Notes under the pieces: generated by a model | What the model saw: the letters and a program-made list of their open reading frames with translations, nothing else | What the model was told of the DNA's origin: nothing | Database searches by the model: none | Assembly (NCBI RefSeq): GCF_016862215.1 | Contig: NZ_BOMN01000113.1 | Location: forward strand, 62,001 to 126,000 | Source of the DNA: Winogradskya humida | Lineage (GTDB): Bacteria; Actinomycetota; Actinomycetes; Mycobacteriales; Micromonosporaceae | DNA: 64,000 nucleotides | Direction of reading: 5' to 3' | Shown here: positions 7,985-17,209 of the stretch, piece after piece | Numbering within the stretch: position 1 is the first letter of the stretch | Layout: the number at the start of each line of letters is the position of its first letter | Position numbers and translations under genes: made by a program

Positions 7985-9498
7985 CGGCGGTGAACACGGC
8001 CACGTTGACGCCTCACGGTGGCGTTCCTCGAGAGGTGCTCGTGCAGGTGAGCGCGACGCCCGGGGGCCGCAGCCTGATCGCGGTCGGCCCGAACGGCGCC
8101 TCCTATCCCGAGCTGCGCGACCGTGTGTACGCCGGCGTCACCAACACTGGATTGACCTGGCCGGATCGCCACGTCCACATCACTCTCACTCCGCAGGGGC
8201 CAGGGCCGGGGAAAGGTTCAGTGCAACCCAGCGCCGATCTGGCGGTCACCGCAGCGGTTCTCGCCGCCACCGGCCACCTTCCGTCCACCGCGCTGAACGA
8301 GACGATGTTCCTCGGCGAAGTCGGGCTCGACGGCGCAGTACGCCCGGTCCCCGACACGCTCGCCCTGGTCGCCGCAGCCGCTGACCGGGGATACCCCACG
8401 GTCATGGTACCGGCCGCCAACGCCCGGCACGCGATGCTGGTGCCCGGGGTGCACGTGGTCGCGGTCCAATCCCTGTCCGAACTCGTCACCTGGGCCACCA
8501 CCGGCAGGCAACCGGCGCTACCCGCCTTGCATGCCGACGGTGCGAGCGCAGGTGAGGGTGCAGCTGAAGCGGTCCCGACCTTCCTGCCGGGGTGGCTGTC
8601 GCCGGCACGGTTCGCCCTCGAGGTCGCCACCGCAGGGCGGCACCACCTCAACCTCACCGTCACACCGGAGGTTCCGGTACCGCTGATCGGCGAGTGCCTA
8701 CGGTCTCTGCTACCCGACCTTGACGACCGTCAGGCCGTGGAAGTAAGTGCGCTGCACGCCGCCGCCGGGCGCCAGGTCGACGCGCTAATCCGGCGCCCGC
8801 CGTTGCAGGCTCCAGGGCCTGCGACGTCGGTGACCACCATGATCGGCGGACGACGACCGGGCGTCGCCAGCCTGGCGCACCGGGGCGTACTGCTGCTGCA
8901 CAACGCTCCCGACTTCGCACCTGAGGTCCTGCACGCGTTACGTCAGCCCCTCGATCAGCAGATCGTCCAGGTGGCGCGCGCCCGAGGCATCATGACGTTC
9001 CCGGCCGACGTTCAGCTGGTCGCCACGTCCAGGCCGTGCCCCTGTTCGACGGCCCACAGCAGAACCGGCGGGTGCACTGCGCCAGCCCGGCGGCGCTACA
9101 GCAACCAGATGCACTCGATCGCCGACCGCCTGGCCATCACCGTCCGCATCGACGCTTCCGCATCCGGCGACGCGTCCGTAGGTGAGTCATCCGCAACGAT
9201 CGCGGCGCGCGTCGTCGCGGCCCGAGCGGCTGCCTCCGAGCGGTGGGCCCAGCAGGGCCACTCCACCAACGCAGAGGTTCCTATCGACGTCCTGCGGCAG
9301 CCCGCGTTGCGCCTACCGGTGCCGGCCACGAGCAACCTGCGGCGCTTGGTCGATGTCGGCCAGGTGAGCATCAGGGCGTACCACGCGGTTCTACGGCTCG
9401 CGTGGACGGTCAGCGACCTGCGAGGCGCCGGTCAACCCGACAAGGAAGCCGTCGACACCGCCGTCGAACTCTATCTCCCGCGAGGAGACAACCACTGA
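7981..9498 (+). CDS. ComM/YifB-like Mg-chelatase family protein with degenerate ATPase motifs
   Basis: A 505-aa protein with the architecture of ComM/YifB, a AAA+ helicase relative. An N-terminal Lon-protease-like domain (FLGEVGLDGAVRPV, 110-123) is followed by an ATPase core and a C-terminal lid with RPCPC and RRYSNQMHSIADRLAI. The Walker A loop, expected to read GPPGTGKT, is replaced around residues 228-238 by TPEVPVPLIGE. Walker B, expected FLDE, reads LLHN (305-308). It therefore should not hydrolyse ATP and may act as a scaffold or regulator. In actinobacterial chromosomes comM/yifB usually neighbours dprA, so the damaged plasmid dprA at 3.7 kb probably has the same origin. The ATG overlaps the preceding small ORF. 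Confidence 0.75.
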   Translation: MTAVNTATLTPHGGVPREVLVQVSATPGGRSLIAVGPNGASYPELRDRVYAGVTNTGLTWPDRHVHITLTPQGPGPGKGSVQPSADLAVTAAVLAATGHLPSTALNETMFLGEVGLDGAVRPVPDTLALVAAAADRGYPTVMVPAANARHAMLVPGVHVVAVQSLSELVTWATTGRQPALPALHADGASAGEGAAEAVPTFLPGWLSPARFALEVATAGRHHLNLTVTPEVPVPLIGECLRSLLPDLDDRQAVEVSALHAAAGRQVDALIRRPPLQAPGPATSVTTMIGGRRPGVASLAHRGVLLLHNAPDFAPEVLHALRQPLDQQIVQVARARGIMTFPADVQLVATSRPCPCSTAHSRTGGCTAPARRRYSNQMHSIADRLAITVRIDASASGDASVGESSATIAARVVAARAAASERWAQQGHSTNAEVPIDVLRQPALRLPVPATSNLRRLVDVGQVSIRAYHAVLRLAWTVSDLRGAGQPDKEAVDTAVELYLPRGDNH

Positions 9499-9545
9499 TC
9501 CTCCGGCTCCACCGTCGTCGAAGCCCATAACTCATCCCGTCTTTC

Positions 9546-9579
9546 AGGGCGCCCACCCAACCGGTGGGCGCCCTTTTTC
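9546..9579 (+). terminator. Rho-independent terminator
   Basis: AGGGCGCCCACC and GGTGGGCGCCCT form a perfect 12-bp stem with a 5-nt loop, followed by TTTTCG. It lies 47 nt after the ComM-like gene and just in front of the next ribosome-binding site. Confidence 0.85.
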
Positions 9580-9596
9580 GATGTTCAGGAGTCCGC

Positions 9597-10115
9597 ATGT
9601 TCCTCACATCCTCTGTCCGTAAGGCACTTTCGTGGCTGCACGGCCACACCCGGGCGGCGCGTGTGGCCGCCCCTGAACTGAGCGTTTGGGCTGATCTGCC
9701 CCGGCTCGATCGATTCTTGAGCGACAGCACCGACGCCGATGACGTGCCAACTCTGTTCGCCTTGATGGACCCGCGCAGCCGTGACTTCGGCACTGACGTC
9801 GCCGCCTTCATCGACCACTGCTGCGAGCAGCAAATTTTGCGCATCGCCGCACCGGTCACCGCCGTCGGTATTGAGGCGACCGTCAACGGCGACTACCGCG
9901 ACGGCGGTTTCCTGGTCATGGTCACCATCGCCGACCGGATCACCCTGGCCTCCGGCCAACTGCTCTCCGGGGTGTTCCATGACGCTGACGATCTGCCGCG
10001 ACAGGTCCTCGGCGGCTTTCACGTCGCGGCTCTTGCCGTGGTCGTCGACGTCGCCGACCACACGTACCGCGAATTCCTGCACACCGCGGCCTCCCTCACC
10101 GGGATCCCGGCATGA
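9597..10115 (+). CDS. Conserved hypothetical protein (172 aa)
   Basis: ATG 9597 follows TTCAGGAG, just downstream of a terminator, so it begins a new unit. The basic N-terminus (SVRKALSWLHGH) is followed by a globular domain with alternating hydrophobic strands (AAPVTAVGIEATV, FLVMVTIADRI, VAALAVVVDVADH). There is no membrane anchor and no catalytic signature. The stop overlaps the ATG of a 39-aa ORF. Not recognised. Confidence 0.6.
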   Translation: MFLTSSVRKALSWLHGHTRAARVAAPELSVWADLPRLDRFLSDSTDADDVPTLFALMDPRSRDFGTDVAAFIDHCCEQQILRIAAPVTAVGIEATVNGDYRDGGFLVMVTIADRITLASGQLLSGVFHDADDLPRQVLGGFHVAALAVVVDVADHTYREFLHTAASLTGIPA

Positions 10116-10231
10116 CCACCCATCAGCCCCGTGACTGGGCCCGGTTCCGTCTGGCTTCTCCCGCCAATAAGACAGACCAGCCTCGTGACCTTGACCGTTC
10201 CGCGCCGGTTAGCGCAGGTCATCATGGCTGA
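10112..10231 (+). CDS. Small ORF (39 aa) bridging two genes
   Basis: ATG 10112 overlaps the upstream stop (ATGA), and the ORF runs 8 nt past the ATG of the zinc-ribbon gene. The product is polar and basic with no known motif. The arrangement suggests translational coupling across three ORFs; whether the peptide itself matters is unknown. Confidence 0.35.
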   Translation: MTTHQPRDWARFRLASPANKTDQPRDLDRSAPVSAGHHG

Positions 10232-10823
10232 CCATCCGTGTCTCCAGCACCGGACCGGCCAGCACACCACCGCTTGCATGACCGGCATGTGCGGCTTCTG
10301 CGACACCGACCTGAGCACCACCGCCTCCGGTGAGTGCCGCAGCTGCCTGCGGATCGTGTGTGAAAGCTGCGGCGCCGGCTACGACGCCGGCCTCGGGCCG
10401 ATCTGCCAGCCCTGTCAGAACGCCGGTGGCACGCAGGCGAACACACCGCCGGAAGGCCCCTGGGAACAGCACCGACGCTGCGTGTTCGACCTCGACCTGT
10501 CCTGCGGTCACGTCGTCACCTATGCCGTTACCGGCTGGTATCCCGTGTCGGTCGCCTGTTGTGACCGGCTCGGCGGCATCGTCCTGGACGGGACGTACGT
10601 CGCCTTCTGCTCGCAGGTCGACTACGTCCGGCGGCGCTCAGAGCGCTACCTCGCCTGTCCGGCAGGGACTCGCCCTCGTCCGAGCCGGGTGTTGCGTCGA
10701 CGCCCCCGCACCGACGACCCCTCACCGTCGTCCTATCCGGGGTGGCGGACCAGCAGTGGACAGTTTCCGGCCCGGGTCGGCGCCGTAGGGATTCGTGGAG
10801 CGTCGGTTCTGCGCTCGTCCTGA
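10224..10823 (+). CDS. Zinc-ribbon protein, plasmid-encoded
   Basis: A 199-aa protein whose first 65 residues are Cys-rich. CGFC, CRSC, CESC and CQPC form two treble-clef/ribbon-like pairs likely to bind two Zn ions, followed by another Cys-rich stretch (LSCGHVV, ACCDRL). The C-terminal 50 residues are basic and low in complexity, and may be partly read-through of a shorter gene. It could bind nucleic acid or protein; no family name can be given. ATG 10224 is chosen because the cysteine domain starts immediately after it and it overlaps the preceding short ORF. Confidence 0.55.
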   Translation: MADHPCLQHRTGQHTTACMTGMCGFCDTDLSTTASGECRSCLRIVCESCGAGYDAGLGPICQPCQNAGGTQANTPPEGPWEQHRRCVFDLDLSCGHVVTYAVTGWYPVSVACCDRLGGIVLDGTYVAFCSQVDYVRRRSERYLACPAGTRPRPSRVLRRRPRTDDPSPSSYPGWRTSSGQFPARVGAVGIRGASVLRSS

Positions 10824-10994
10824 GCCACCGATCGAAGACATACGGGGGTTGCAGGGAAGCCTGGAGTGCATGGCCAACCCGGGCACCGGTCACCGCCTGT
10901 GACGGGAGCTGAACACCGTTGAAGACGTACTTCTGGCCGGTGAGTCCTCGTGAGTGACCACCGCCTTGTCAGGTTCTCCGGTGCCTGATCCCGT

Positions 10995-11120
10995 GGCAAG
11001 GCGGGGCGGCGGTGCTGGCCGGGCACGGTGGCCGACCCGGCGCCGGGCGCAAGGCGGTCCGAGAACATCTTGGCCTTCGGCCAGAGATCTTCTCGTCCTT
11101 GCCGCCTTGCCGCCCCGGCC
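10995..11120 (+). promoter_or_regulatory. Structured leader element E2
   Basis: Copy 2 of the stem-loop family, 124 nt before the DUF932 gene. The core reads GAGAACATCTTGGCC, a UUCG-type loop, then GGCCAGAGATCTTCTC. GAGAA/TTCTC pairing flanks a C-C mismatch and the inner GGCC hairpin; outside, AAGGCGG (11051) pairs with CCGCCTT (11102). It sits in the 420-nt gene-free stretch 10824-11243, which otherwise contains only GC-rich sequence and a hairpin CCGCCACCGTCACGGTGGCGG near 11203. Confidence 0.7.
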
Positions 11121-11243
11121 CGCCAGGCACGGCCCCGGGCACCGGCGGGCCAGCACGCGCTCACCCCGGCCGACCACGGCCTTGTGGGCGTGCCCGCCGA
11201 CCGCCACCGTCACGGTGGCGGTCCCGCCTGGAAGGCACCCTCT

Positions 11244-12395
11244 ATGACTCAGCCGACGCTCGCCGTGGCACCCAACCGCCACATCGGCATGAACAGCCTG
11301 ATCACCCAACTCAGAGATCAACACGCCCGGTCGGTGGACGTCTACGCCAGCGCTGACACCATGCACGCCGACGGCGGCAAGCTGATCATCGCCCGCACCG
11401 CACCGGTCCTGACCCCGGCGGGTGTGGACCTGACCGCGGGTAGCTTCGCCCTGTCCGACGTCGCGCTGGGCGGCGTCGCCAAGAAGCTCGACATCCCCGG
11501 AACCTATCTACGCCGACTGGCCGCCGAGAACGTGCCGCTGCTGGACACCAACGTCAACAGCTGGCTGGAACGCGACGACCGCCGCTTCCTGGTGCGCTGC
11601 CTACGCTGGACCCCTACCAGCGGCGACGGCACCGCACGGGCGTTCCTGTCCGACCGGTACCTGCGGATCAACAACCTCGACGTGCTGATGGCAGCGATCA
11701 AGGGCATCGAGCAGGCCGGCGTCGCCGTGCAGATCGCTTCCTGCGACCTGACCGACCGGCGCATGTACGTGCGGTTCGTCTCCCCCGACGTACAGGTCAT
11801 GGCGCCGGAGCTGCTGCGTAACTACCGCAGCCCGTTCGACGGGCGCCGTGGCAGCGACCTGCCGGTCATCTCCGGCGGGTTCCTGCTGCAGAACTCCGAA
11901 ACCGGGGAGGGCCGGTACTCGTTGGCCCCGTGGCTGCGCATCGAAGTCTGTCGCAACGGCCAGACCGTTGAACGCGGCGCGGTCGGGCGCACCCACATCG
12001 GTGCCCGCATCACCGACTCCGACGGCATCGTCGATCCCTCGGCCGAGACGATGCGCAAGCTGCTGGATCTGATCACCGCGCAGACCATCGACACGATCCG
12101 CGCCTACCTCAACGTCGACTTCGTTACCCGCGCGGTCGCTGATCTGGAACGCGCCGCCGGCGTCACGGTCCGCAAGCCGGAGGCCACGATCAAGGTCGTG
12201 TCCCAGCAGCTGCACTACACCAAGGACCAGCAGGACGCGATCCTCGCGCACTTCATCGCCGGGGCTGATTTGAGCGCCGGCGGCATCATGCAGGCCGTTA
12301 CGTCCGTGGCGCGCAGCATCGACAACGCGGACGCGGCCTACCGGATGGAGACCACCGCGTCGAAGGCGCTGCAGCTGGCCGCCGCAGCCGCCTGA
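11244..12395 (+). CDS. DUF932 family (phage/plasmid-like TIGR03299) protein
   Basis: A 383-aa protein of the DUF932 family found on phages and conjugative elements; some relatives lie next to ssb and recombination genes and may help DNA metabolism, but the activity is unknown. Matching features are the N-terminal domain with ALSDVALGGVAKKLDIP, the central WLRIEVCRNGQT and GAVGRTHIGARI segments, and an Ala-rich helical C-terminus. The length is usual for the family. ATG 11244 follows GGAAGGCACC. It lies behind leader element E2 and is followed by a strong hairpin, so it is a monocistronic unit. Confidence 0.85.
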   Translation: MTQPTLAVAPNRHIGMNSLITQLRDQHARSVDVYASADTMHADGGKLIIARTAPVLTPAGVDLTAGSFALSDVALGGVAKKLDIPGTYLRRLAAENVPLLDTNVNSWLERDDRRFLVRCLRWTPTSGDGTARAFLSDRYLRINNLDVLMAAIKGIEQAGVAVQIASCDLTDRRMYVRFVSPDVQVMAPELLRNYRSPFDGRRGSDLPVISGGFLLQNSETGEGRYSLAPWLRIEVCRNGQTVERGAVGRTHIGARITDSDGIVDPSAETMRKLLDLITAQTIDTIRAYLNVDFVTRAVADLERAAGVTVRKPEATIKVVSQQLHYTKDQQDAILAHFIAGADLSAGGIMQAVTSVARSIDNADAAYRMETTASKALQLAAAAA

Positions 12396-12432
12396 TGTAG
12401 CTGCCCGTCGCCTTTTCGTTGCTCGTCATTTG

Positions 12433-12463
12433 CAGGGCGCCCACCGACACGGTGGGCGCCCTG
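12433..12463 (+). terminator. Strong hairpin, probable terminator
   Basis: CAGGGCGCCCACCG and CGGTGGGCGCCCTG form a 14-bp perfect stem with a 3-nt loop, 37 nt after the DUF932 gene. No T-run follows, unlike the near-identical hairpin at 9546. It stands directly before the next ribosome-binding site. Confidence 0.7.
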
Positions 12464-12486
12464 CCGTGCGTTCCGGAGGTCATCCC

Positions 12487-13881
12487 ATGCCGCCCCAACG
12501 GCACCACACCCCGTCTGCGGTCACCGCCTCGCGAATACCACCGGGCCATACCGGCCCCGAGCACCACCGCACCGCTGGTGCGCAGGCTTCGCGGTTCGCG
12601 TGCGGCACCTGCGGCAGCCCGCTCGACCGTTACGCCGAGCTGCCCTCCGGCACCGTGTCCTTCGAGCATCCGATCTGGAAGGACGCCGACCACCCGCCCG
12701 TGCCGGTGGCGGCCGACGCCGTCGAGGCCACCTACGTCTGCGACTTCTGCACCGACCCCCAAATCCTGTTCGTCTACGCGACGACCCAGCGGGTCCTGGT
12801 GCAGGTAGAAACTCCGGGCGGCTCGGTAGTGCGTGACTACGGCACCCGCTGGGCGGCGTGCGTCGAGTGCGCCGCCCTGGTCGAAGCCCGCCACCTCACC
12901 GGCCTGCTGGACCGGATCCTTACGCACGGCATGAACTTCGCCGCGGAGGTGGTGGCGCACCTGTCGGCCATGCTGCGACAGGTCCTGTCCACGCTGCGGC
13001 CCGGCCGGGCCCTGAGCGTCAACGGGCGCTGGGAGGCCTCCCCGGTGCCGGCTACGACGTTGCCGAAAGTGCGTGACCGGCTGGCTGCACTGATCGCCGG
13101 TGATGTCGCGTTGCCCTTCGGGCTCAGCCACGACGCGGTGCGCACACCGCTGGCGGAAAGTCTGGCGATCGCCCGGCTGTACTGGGTCGACGACGAGTTC
13201 ACCGTCCTGACGCGCAACGCCGCCCAGGTCCTCCCGCGGCTGGGGTTCGTGCCCGGTGACCTGCCGGCCGCGCACGGCTTCGTCGCATGGGCCCAACCGG
13301 TCGACGGCGGCCGAAAGTGCGTGGCGGCGGCGTGGAGCAGTCACGGCGACGCGGTGCAGCTCGTCGGCTACCGCAGCATCGGTGACGGCCTCGCGCCCGT
13401 GCCGTTGCAGCAGCTGCGCACCGAGGTCGGCTGGTTGATCCCCGCCTTCGCGGTCACGCTGCGCCCCGGGCAGCCCGTCACCGCCACCCATCCCGCGGCG
13501 GCGCTGGTGACGACGTGGCGGCTCATCCGCCAGCGCCTCGCCGAGTCAACCCCGGCGAAGGTCGACACGTCGATTCGCCGGGCCTACCAGCGCGCGCGGC
13601 GGCCGGAGCCTGAGGTTGCGCTGGTGCGGATCCGCGGCACGCGATCGACGTCTGCGCCGGCCTTGCCCGGCAATGCCGGTACGGGGAGCGAGCATGAACG
13701 CGATTTCCGCTGGTGGGTGACGCCGCACTGGCGCCATCAGCCGTACGGGACGGGCCGGTCGCTGCGGGACTGGATCGTGGTCCGGCCGCATCTGCGAGGC
13801 CCGCAGAACAAGCCGATCAGGGCTACCACCACCGTGCGGGTGCTCGGCACGCTCCCGCCACGGCCTGACCTCACCGCGTAG
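12487..13881 (+). CDS. Hypothetical plasmid protein with CxxC pairs (464 aa)
   Basis: ATG 12487 follows GGAGGTCATCCC. The N-terminal part carries CGTC, CDFC and ACVEC cysteine motifs (about residues 39-135), suggesting a zinc-binding fold. The middle is helical (about 150-210), and the C-terminus is basic with WWVTPHWRHQPYGTGRS and IVVRPHLRGPQNK. That last pattern is typical of a short C-terminal domain in actinobacterial phage and plasmid hypothetical proteins ('HWVRGHWRNQPYG...H.I.P..KG', recollection). Not assignable to a function. It is bounded by hairpins, so probably transcribed alone. Confidence 0.6.
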   Translation: MPPQRHHTPSAVTASRIPPGHTGPEHHRTAGAQASRFACGTCGSPLDRYAELPSGTVSFEHPIWKDADHPPVPVAADAVEATYVCDFCTDPQILFVYATTQRVLVQVETPGGSVVRDYGTRWAACVECAALVEARHLTGLLDRILTHGMNFAAEVVAHLSAMLRQVLSTLRPGRALSVNGRWEASPVPATTLPKVRDRLAALIAGDVALPFGLSHDAVRTPLAESLAIARLYWVDDEFTVLTRNAAQVLPRLGFVPGDLPAAHGFVAWAQPVDGGRKCVAAAWSSHGDAVQLVGYRSIGDGLAPVPLQQLRTEVGWLIPAFAVTLRPGQPVTATHPAAALVTTWRLIRQRLAESTPAKVDTSIRRAYQRARRPEPEVALVRIRGTRSTSAPALPGNAGTGSEHERDFRWWVTPHWRHQPYGTGRSLRDWIVVRPHLRGPQNKPIRATTTVRVLGTLPPRPDLTA

Positions 13882-14110
13882 GTGCCGACCGGAGCCCCGT
13901 GACGCCGGTCCGGTGAAGGCTCGCCGGCCTCCCCGCCGGGTGGGAGGGGGTGAACAACCGCAGCCGACTGGCCGGTCACGGCCCGCACCGGGCGTAACTA
14001 CATCAGCGCGACGCCGAAGGCCAGCAGGTCAACGCCGCCCATCAGCAGCGCTGACGACCCCCGGCGCACCCCTGCCATCCCCTTCGCTTCACGAAAGGAG
14101 CCCTTCGATC

Positions 14111-15025
14111 ATGACCGACCCGCTGCCCGACACCACCTACCGCAGCCCGCAGGACCTGCTCGGCGCCGTGCCCTATCTGCTGGGTTACCACCCGGTCGAT
14201 GAGGTCGTCGCGGTCTATCTCGGCGCCGATCACCGCATCCTCGCCGTGGCCGCCGAACCCATCCGGTTTTCCGCCGAGACGCTCAGCGAGCACCTGATGC
14301 TGCGGGCCCCTGCCGAACCGTGTGCGCAGGTCGCGGTGATCGGCTACGGCCCACCGGCGATGCGACCCACCCTGGCCACGATGGGCCGCATCATCGACCT
14401 GTTCCTGCCCTTGCACACCCTGCTGTGGGTCACCGGTTCCCGGTGCGTGTGCCTGCTCGACGGATGCTTGTGCCCGGCCAGCCGCGGCATCGATATCAAC
14501 CCGGCCATCAACCCGGTCGCCGCGCAGCTCACCGTCGACGGCATCGTGGCCCTGCCCTCGCGGCAGGCCCTGACCACGCTGGTCGCCCCGGACCTGGTGT
14601 CGCAGGCCGAGACGGAGGCCGCGCTGGCGGTCCCGGCACCGGATGTCACCGCCACCAGGCTGCTCGACGACGTCCGGGCCACGGCCAAGAAGGGCCAGCG
14701 GCTCACCCCCGAGCAACTGGCACCGCTGACGCTCGCCTTGACCCACCACGACGCCCTCGAAACCGCGTGGGACGCCGTGTGCGCGTGCATGTGGCAACGC
14801 GATCTGTGGCTGGATGTGACCCGCCGCGTCCCGGACCGCTACGTCACCGGCCCGGCGACACTGGCCGCCTGGTGCGCCTGGCTGCGCAACGAACACGCCC
14901 TGGCCACCGTGGCATGCAAACTCGCCATCCACCAGGGGCCCGGCGACCGGTTGACGCGGCTCGTGACCAGCGTCGTGCGCACCCACATCCCCTCGCACCG
15001 CCTACGCCGGTCCGCCACCCACTGA
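14111..15025 (+). CDS. DUF4192 family protein (copy 2)
   Basis: A 304-aa paralogue of the protein at 5.06-6.0 kb. Shared hallmarks are LLGAVPYLLGYHPVDEVVAV, VIGYGPPA, CLLDGCLCP and the C-terminal WQRDLWLDVTRRVP followed by AWCAWLRNE (copy 1 has WQQDLWLDLARRVP and AWSAWRRSE). ATG 14111 is preceded by AAAGGAG. The family is of unknown function, soluble and nearly restricted to actinobacteria. It stands next to parB, as DUF4192 genes often do on such elements (recollection). Confidence 0.82.
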   Translation: MTDPLPDTTYRSPQDLLGAVPYLLGYHPVDEVVAVYLGADHRILAVAAEPIRFSAETLSEHLMLRAPAEPCAQVAVIGYGPPAMRPTLATMGRIIDLFLPLHTLLWVTGSRCVCLLDGCLCPASRGIDINPAINPVAAQLTVDGIVALPSRQALTTLVAPDLVSQAETEAALAVPAPDVTATRLLDDVRATAKKGQRLTPEQLAPLTLALTHHDALETAWDAVCACMWQRDLWLDVTRRVPDRYVTGPATLAAWCAWLRNEHALATVACKLAIHQGPGDRLTRLVTSVVRTHIPSHRLRRSATH

Positions 15026-15358
15026 CACCTGCCGTGGCTGCGGCGCTGACCGCGCGCGGACCGGCGACCAGCCTTCCTGCGCCGTGAGTGCCGGCCCAGA
15101 ACGACGTGCCGTTACGAGCCGGACGTCTCGTCAACTTGCGACGGGGCAGGTGCCGGCAGGGCTGGCCGCTGATCCTGGCCGCCCGCGTCGCGCCCCGCAA
15201 GCCCACCCCCACCAGCCACCACCGCGTCGATGTGACCACCGGGGTGTGCCCTGCGGGTTCACGCCGATCGGCCGGCCCTTGGCGGATCAGGCCAGCCCCG
15301 CTCGGGCGCCCGCCCGAGCGCAGCGCTCATCACTGCACTTTGTGGAGGTAAATCCATC
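15026..15358. other. Spacer before parB
   Basis: 333 nt without a convincing gene. A GTG-started 87-codon ORF (15088) has no ribosome-binding site and an Arg/Pro-rich product. Near 15300-15330 GGGCGCCCGCCCGAGCGC is locally self-complementary. No parS-like 16-bp palindrome could be confirmed by eye. Confidence 0.45.
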
Positions 15359-17155
15359 GTGACCACCGTCATCACCGACACCGAGACTTTTCAGGACAAC
15401 GACGTCACCGGGTTCGACACGCCTGACGCCGCCGCCAGCACCGAACTGGTCGCGACCGAGCCCGCGCTGATCGGCGAGATCGTCGACGGGCCGGTGCACT
15501 TCAACACGGGCGAGGACGGCCCGCAGTTGCCGTTCCGCGCCGGGCTGCTCGACGCCCGCTACCTGCACGAGTCCCAAGTCTTCAAGCGTAGGCAGGTGGG
15601 CGACCTGAGCGACCTGATCGCCTCGGTGCGCCTGTTCGGCGTCCGTGCCCCGCTGGTCGTGCGTTCTCTTGGGCTCTTCCCGCCCGTCGACGCCAAGGGT
15701 GCGCTGGTCGAGGACGGCGAACCCGTCGAGCACTTCGCCGTCGTGGACGGACTGCGGCGCCGCAACGCGGCGATCGCGGCTGAACGCTTCGAACTGCCAT
15801 GCTTCATCGCCGATACCGACGACGACATCCAGCTCATCCTGCAGTTCCTGGAACTCAACGACCACCACAAAGTCCTAGAGGGCATCGAACAGGCCGACGC
15901 CTACCAGATGCTGCTCGATTTGGGTCTGAGCGAACAGCAGATCGCTGACGCCCGCCGCACCGACGTCAGCCAGGTCCGCACTGCGGTCAAGGCCCGGGCC
16001 CTGCCGGCCACCGCGCAGCGCGCCCTCAATTTGGGCACTCTCACTCTGGACCAAGCCCTCGCGTTGGAGGAGTTCGCCGACGACCTGGACGCCCAGCGCA
16101 AGCTGCTGGACAAGCTGGGTGACGAGTACGCCTTCAAGCACGAGTTGTCGCGGCTGCGTGACAAGCGCGCCTACGGCCGCAACCGCGACGTCGCCAAGGC
16201 GCGTCTGGTGCTGGAGAGCGTCGACGTGACGCCCAAGCCGCGTGGCTTCGGCTACGACGGCACTGCGGTACCTGCGGATCTGCTCCTGGACGCCGACGGT
16301 CAGCCGGTCGACGTCGAGGCGGTAAAGACTCAGCCGGGTTTCCACGCCTTCGTGGAGAAGGACGGCGGCCAGGCCCGCACCGTCGTGTACTGCGACGACC
16401 CGGACCAGCGCGGCTACACCCGCCGCAAGGAGGTCACGGCGGCGTACCGCGGGCTGAGCCCGGAACAGATCGCCGCCAAGGAGCTGGCCGAGCAGGAGGC
16501 CAAGGACCGCCTCGAGCGTCTCAAGCTGGCCGCGACCGTACGCCGGGAATTCATCGTCGAGAAGTTCGGCACGGCCAAGGGAGCACGCGCCCTTTTCGTG
16601 GCGGCGCTGCGGGCGGCCACGCTGGGCACGGCGATGGGTCGTTCCGCCGACCTGGAGGAGCTGTACCAGGTCCTGGGCGGTTCCGACAACGACACCCTCG
16701 CCGGCGCCGGCGAGGACCGGCTGCGCCGCAGCCTGGTCGCCAAGTACATCTGCGCGCTGGAATACAACCTGGACAGCCTGACCCAGCCGTACCGGATGTG
16801 GATCGACAAGCAGTCGGCCGTCGCGTGGTACGACGAGCTGCGTCAGCGCCGGTACCCGCTGACCGAGGACGAGCAGGAGCTCTACCAGGGCTGGACGGCG
16901 GAGTCGGCCACGGAGGAGGACGACGACGAAGCGGAGGACGGCACTGCGGACGAGGTGTTGACCCCTGACGTCGTGCTGGGTACCGACACCGAACAGATTC
17001 CCGGCGCCGACGAGCAGGACGAGGTCATCGAGGTGCTCGCCATGAATGGGGACGCGGGTGGCGTGGTGATTGAGGCCCCGTTTAACCGCACCCCGGTGGG
17101 CGCCGACGGCACCCACGAGCGGCACGACGCCGACGAGTTCTCCGACGCAGCCTGA
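15359..17155 (+). CDS. ParB/RepB/Spo0J-family partition or regulatory protein
   Basis: A 598-aa protein. A ParB N-terminal nuclease-like domain (about 60-180: LSDLIASVRLFGVRAPLVV, then VVDGLRRRNAAI) precedes a helix-turn-helix segment (LSEQQIADARRTDVSQVRTA, about 195-215). The C-terminal half is long and strongly acidic (DEAEDGTADE, DEFSDAA), far beyond a usual 300-aa ParB. GTG 15359 follows TGGAGGTAAATCC. It probably binds centromere-like DNA for segregation, or acts as a plasmid transcription factor. No ParA lies adjacent; the only ParA-like ATPase (60 kb) belongs to the conjugation operon. The VDGLRRR box replaces the classical GERRxRA, as in plasmid ParB-like proteins. Confidence 0.8.
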   Translation: MTTVITDTETFQDNDVTGFDTPDAAASTELVATEPALIGEIVDGPVHFNTGEDGPQLPFRAGLLDARYLHESQVFKRRQVGDLSDLIASVRLFGVRAPLVVRSLGLFPPVDAKGALVEDGEPVEHFAVVDGLRRRNAAIAAERFELPCFIADTDDDIQLILQFLELNDHHKVLEGIEQADAYQMLLDLGLSEQQIADARRTDVSQVRTAVKARALPATAQRALNLGTLTLDQALALEEFADDLDAQRKLLDKLGDEYAFKHELSRLRDKRAYGRNRDVAKARLVLESVDVTPKPRGFGYDGTAVPADLLLDADGQPVDVEAVKTQPGFHAFVEKDGGQARTVVYCDDPDQRGYTRRKEVTAAYRGLSPEQIAAKELAEQEAKDRLERLKLAATVRREFIVEKFGTAKGARALFVAALRAATLGTAMGRSADLEELYQVLGGSDNDTLAGAGEDRLRRSLVAKYICALEYNLDSLTQPYRMWIDKQSAVAWYDELRQRRYPLTEDEQELYQGWTAESATEEDDDEAEDGTADEVLTPDVVLGTDTEQIPGADEQDEVIEVLAMNGDAGGVVIEAPFNRTPVGADGTHERHDADEFSDAA

Positions 17156-17160
17156 TACGA

Positions 17161-17209
17161 GCACCGCGCTGCGTCCGCGGCCCGGACGACGGGGGACGCA
17201 GCGCGGTGC
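17161..17209 (+). terminator. 16-bp perfect hairpin after parB
   Basis: GCACCGCGCTGCGTCC (17161-17176) and its exact reverse complement (17194-17209) lie 5 nt after the parB stop. The length and position argue for a terminator or mRNA-stabilising stem, although no T-run follows. Confidence 0.7.
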
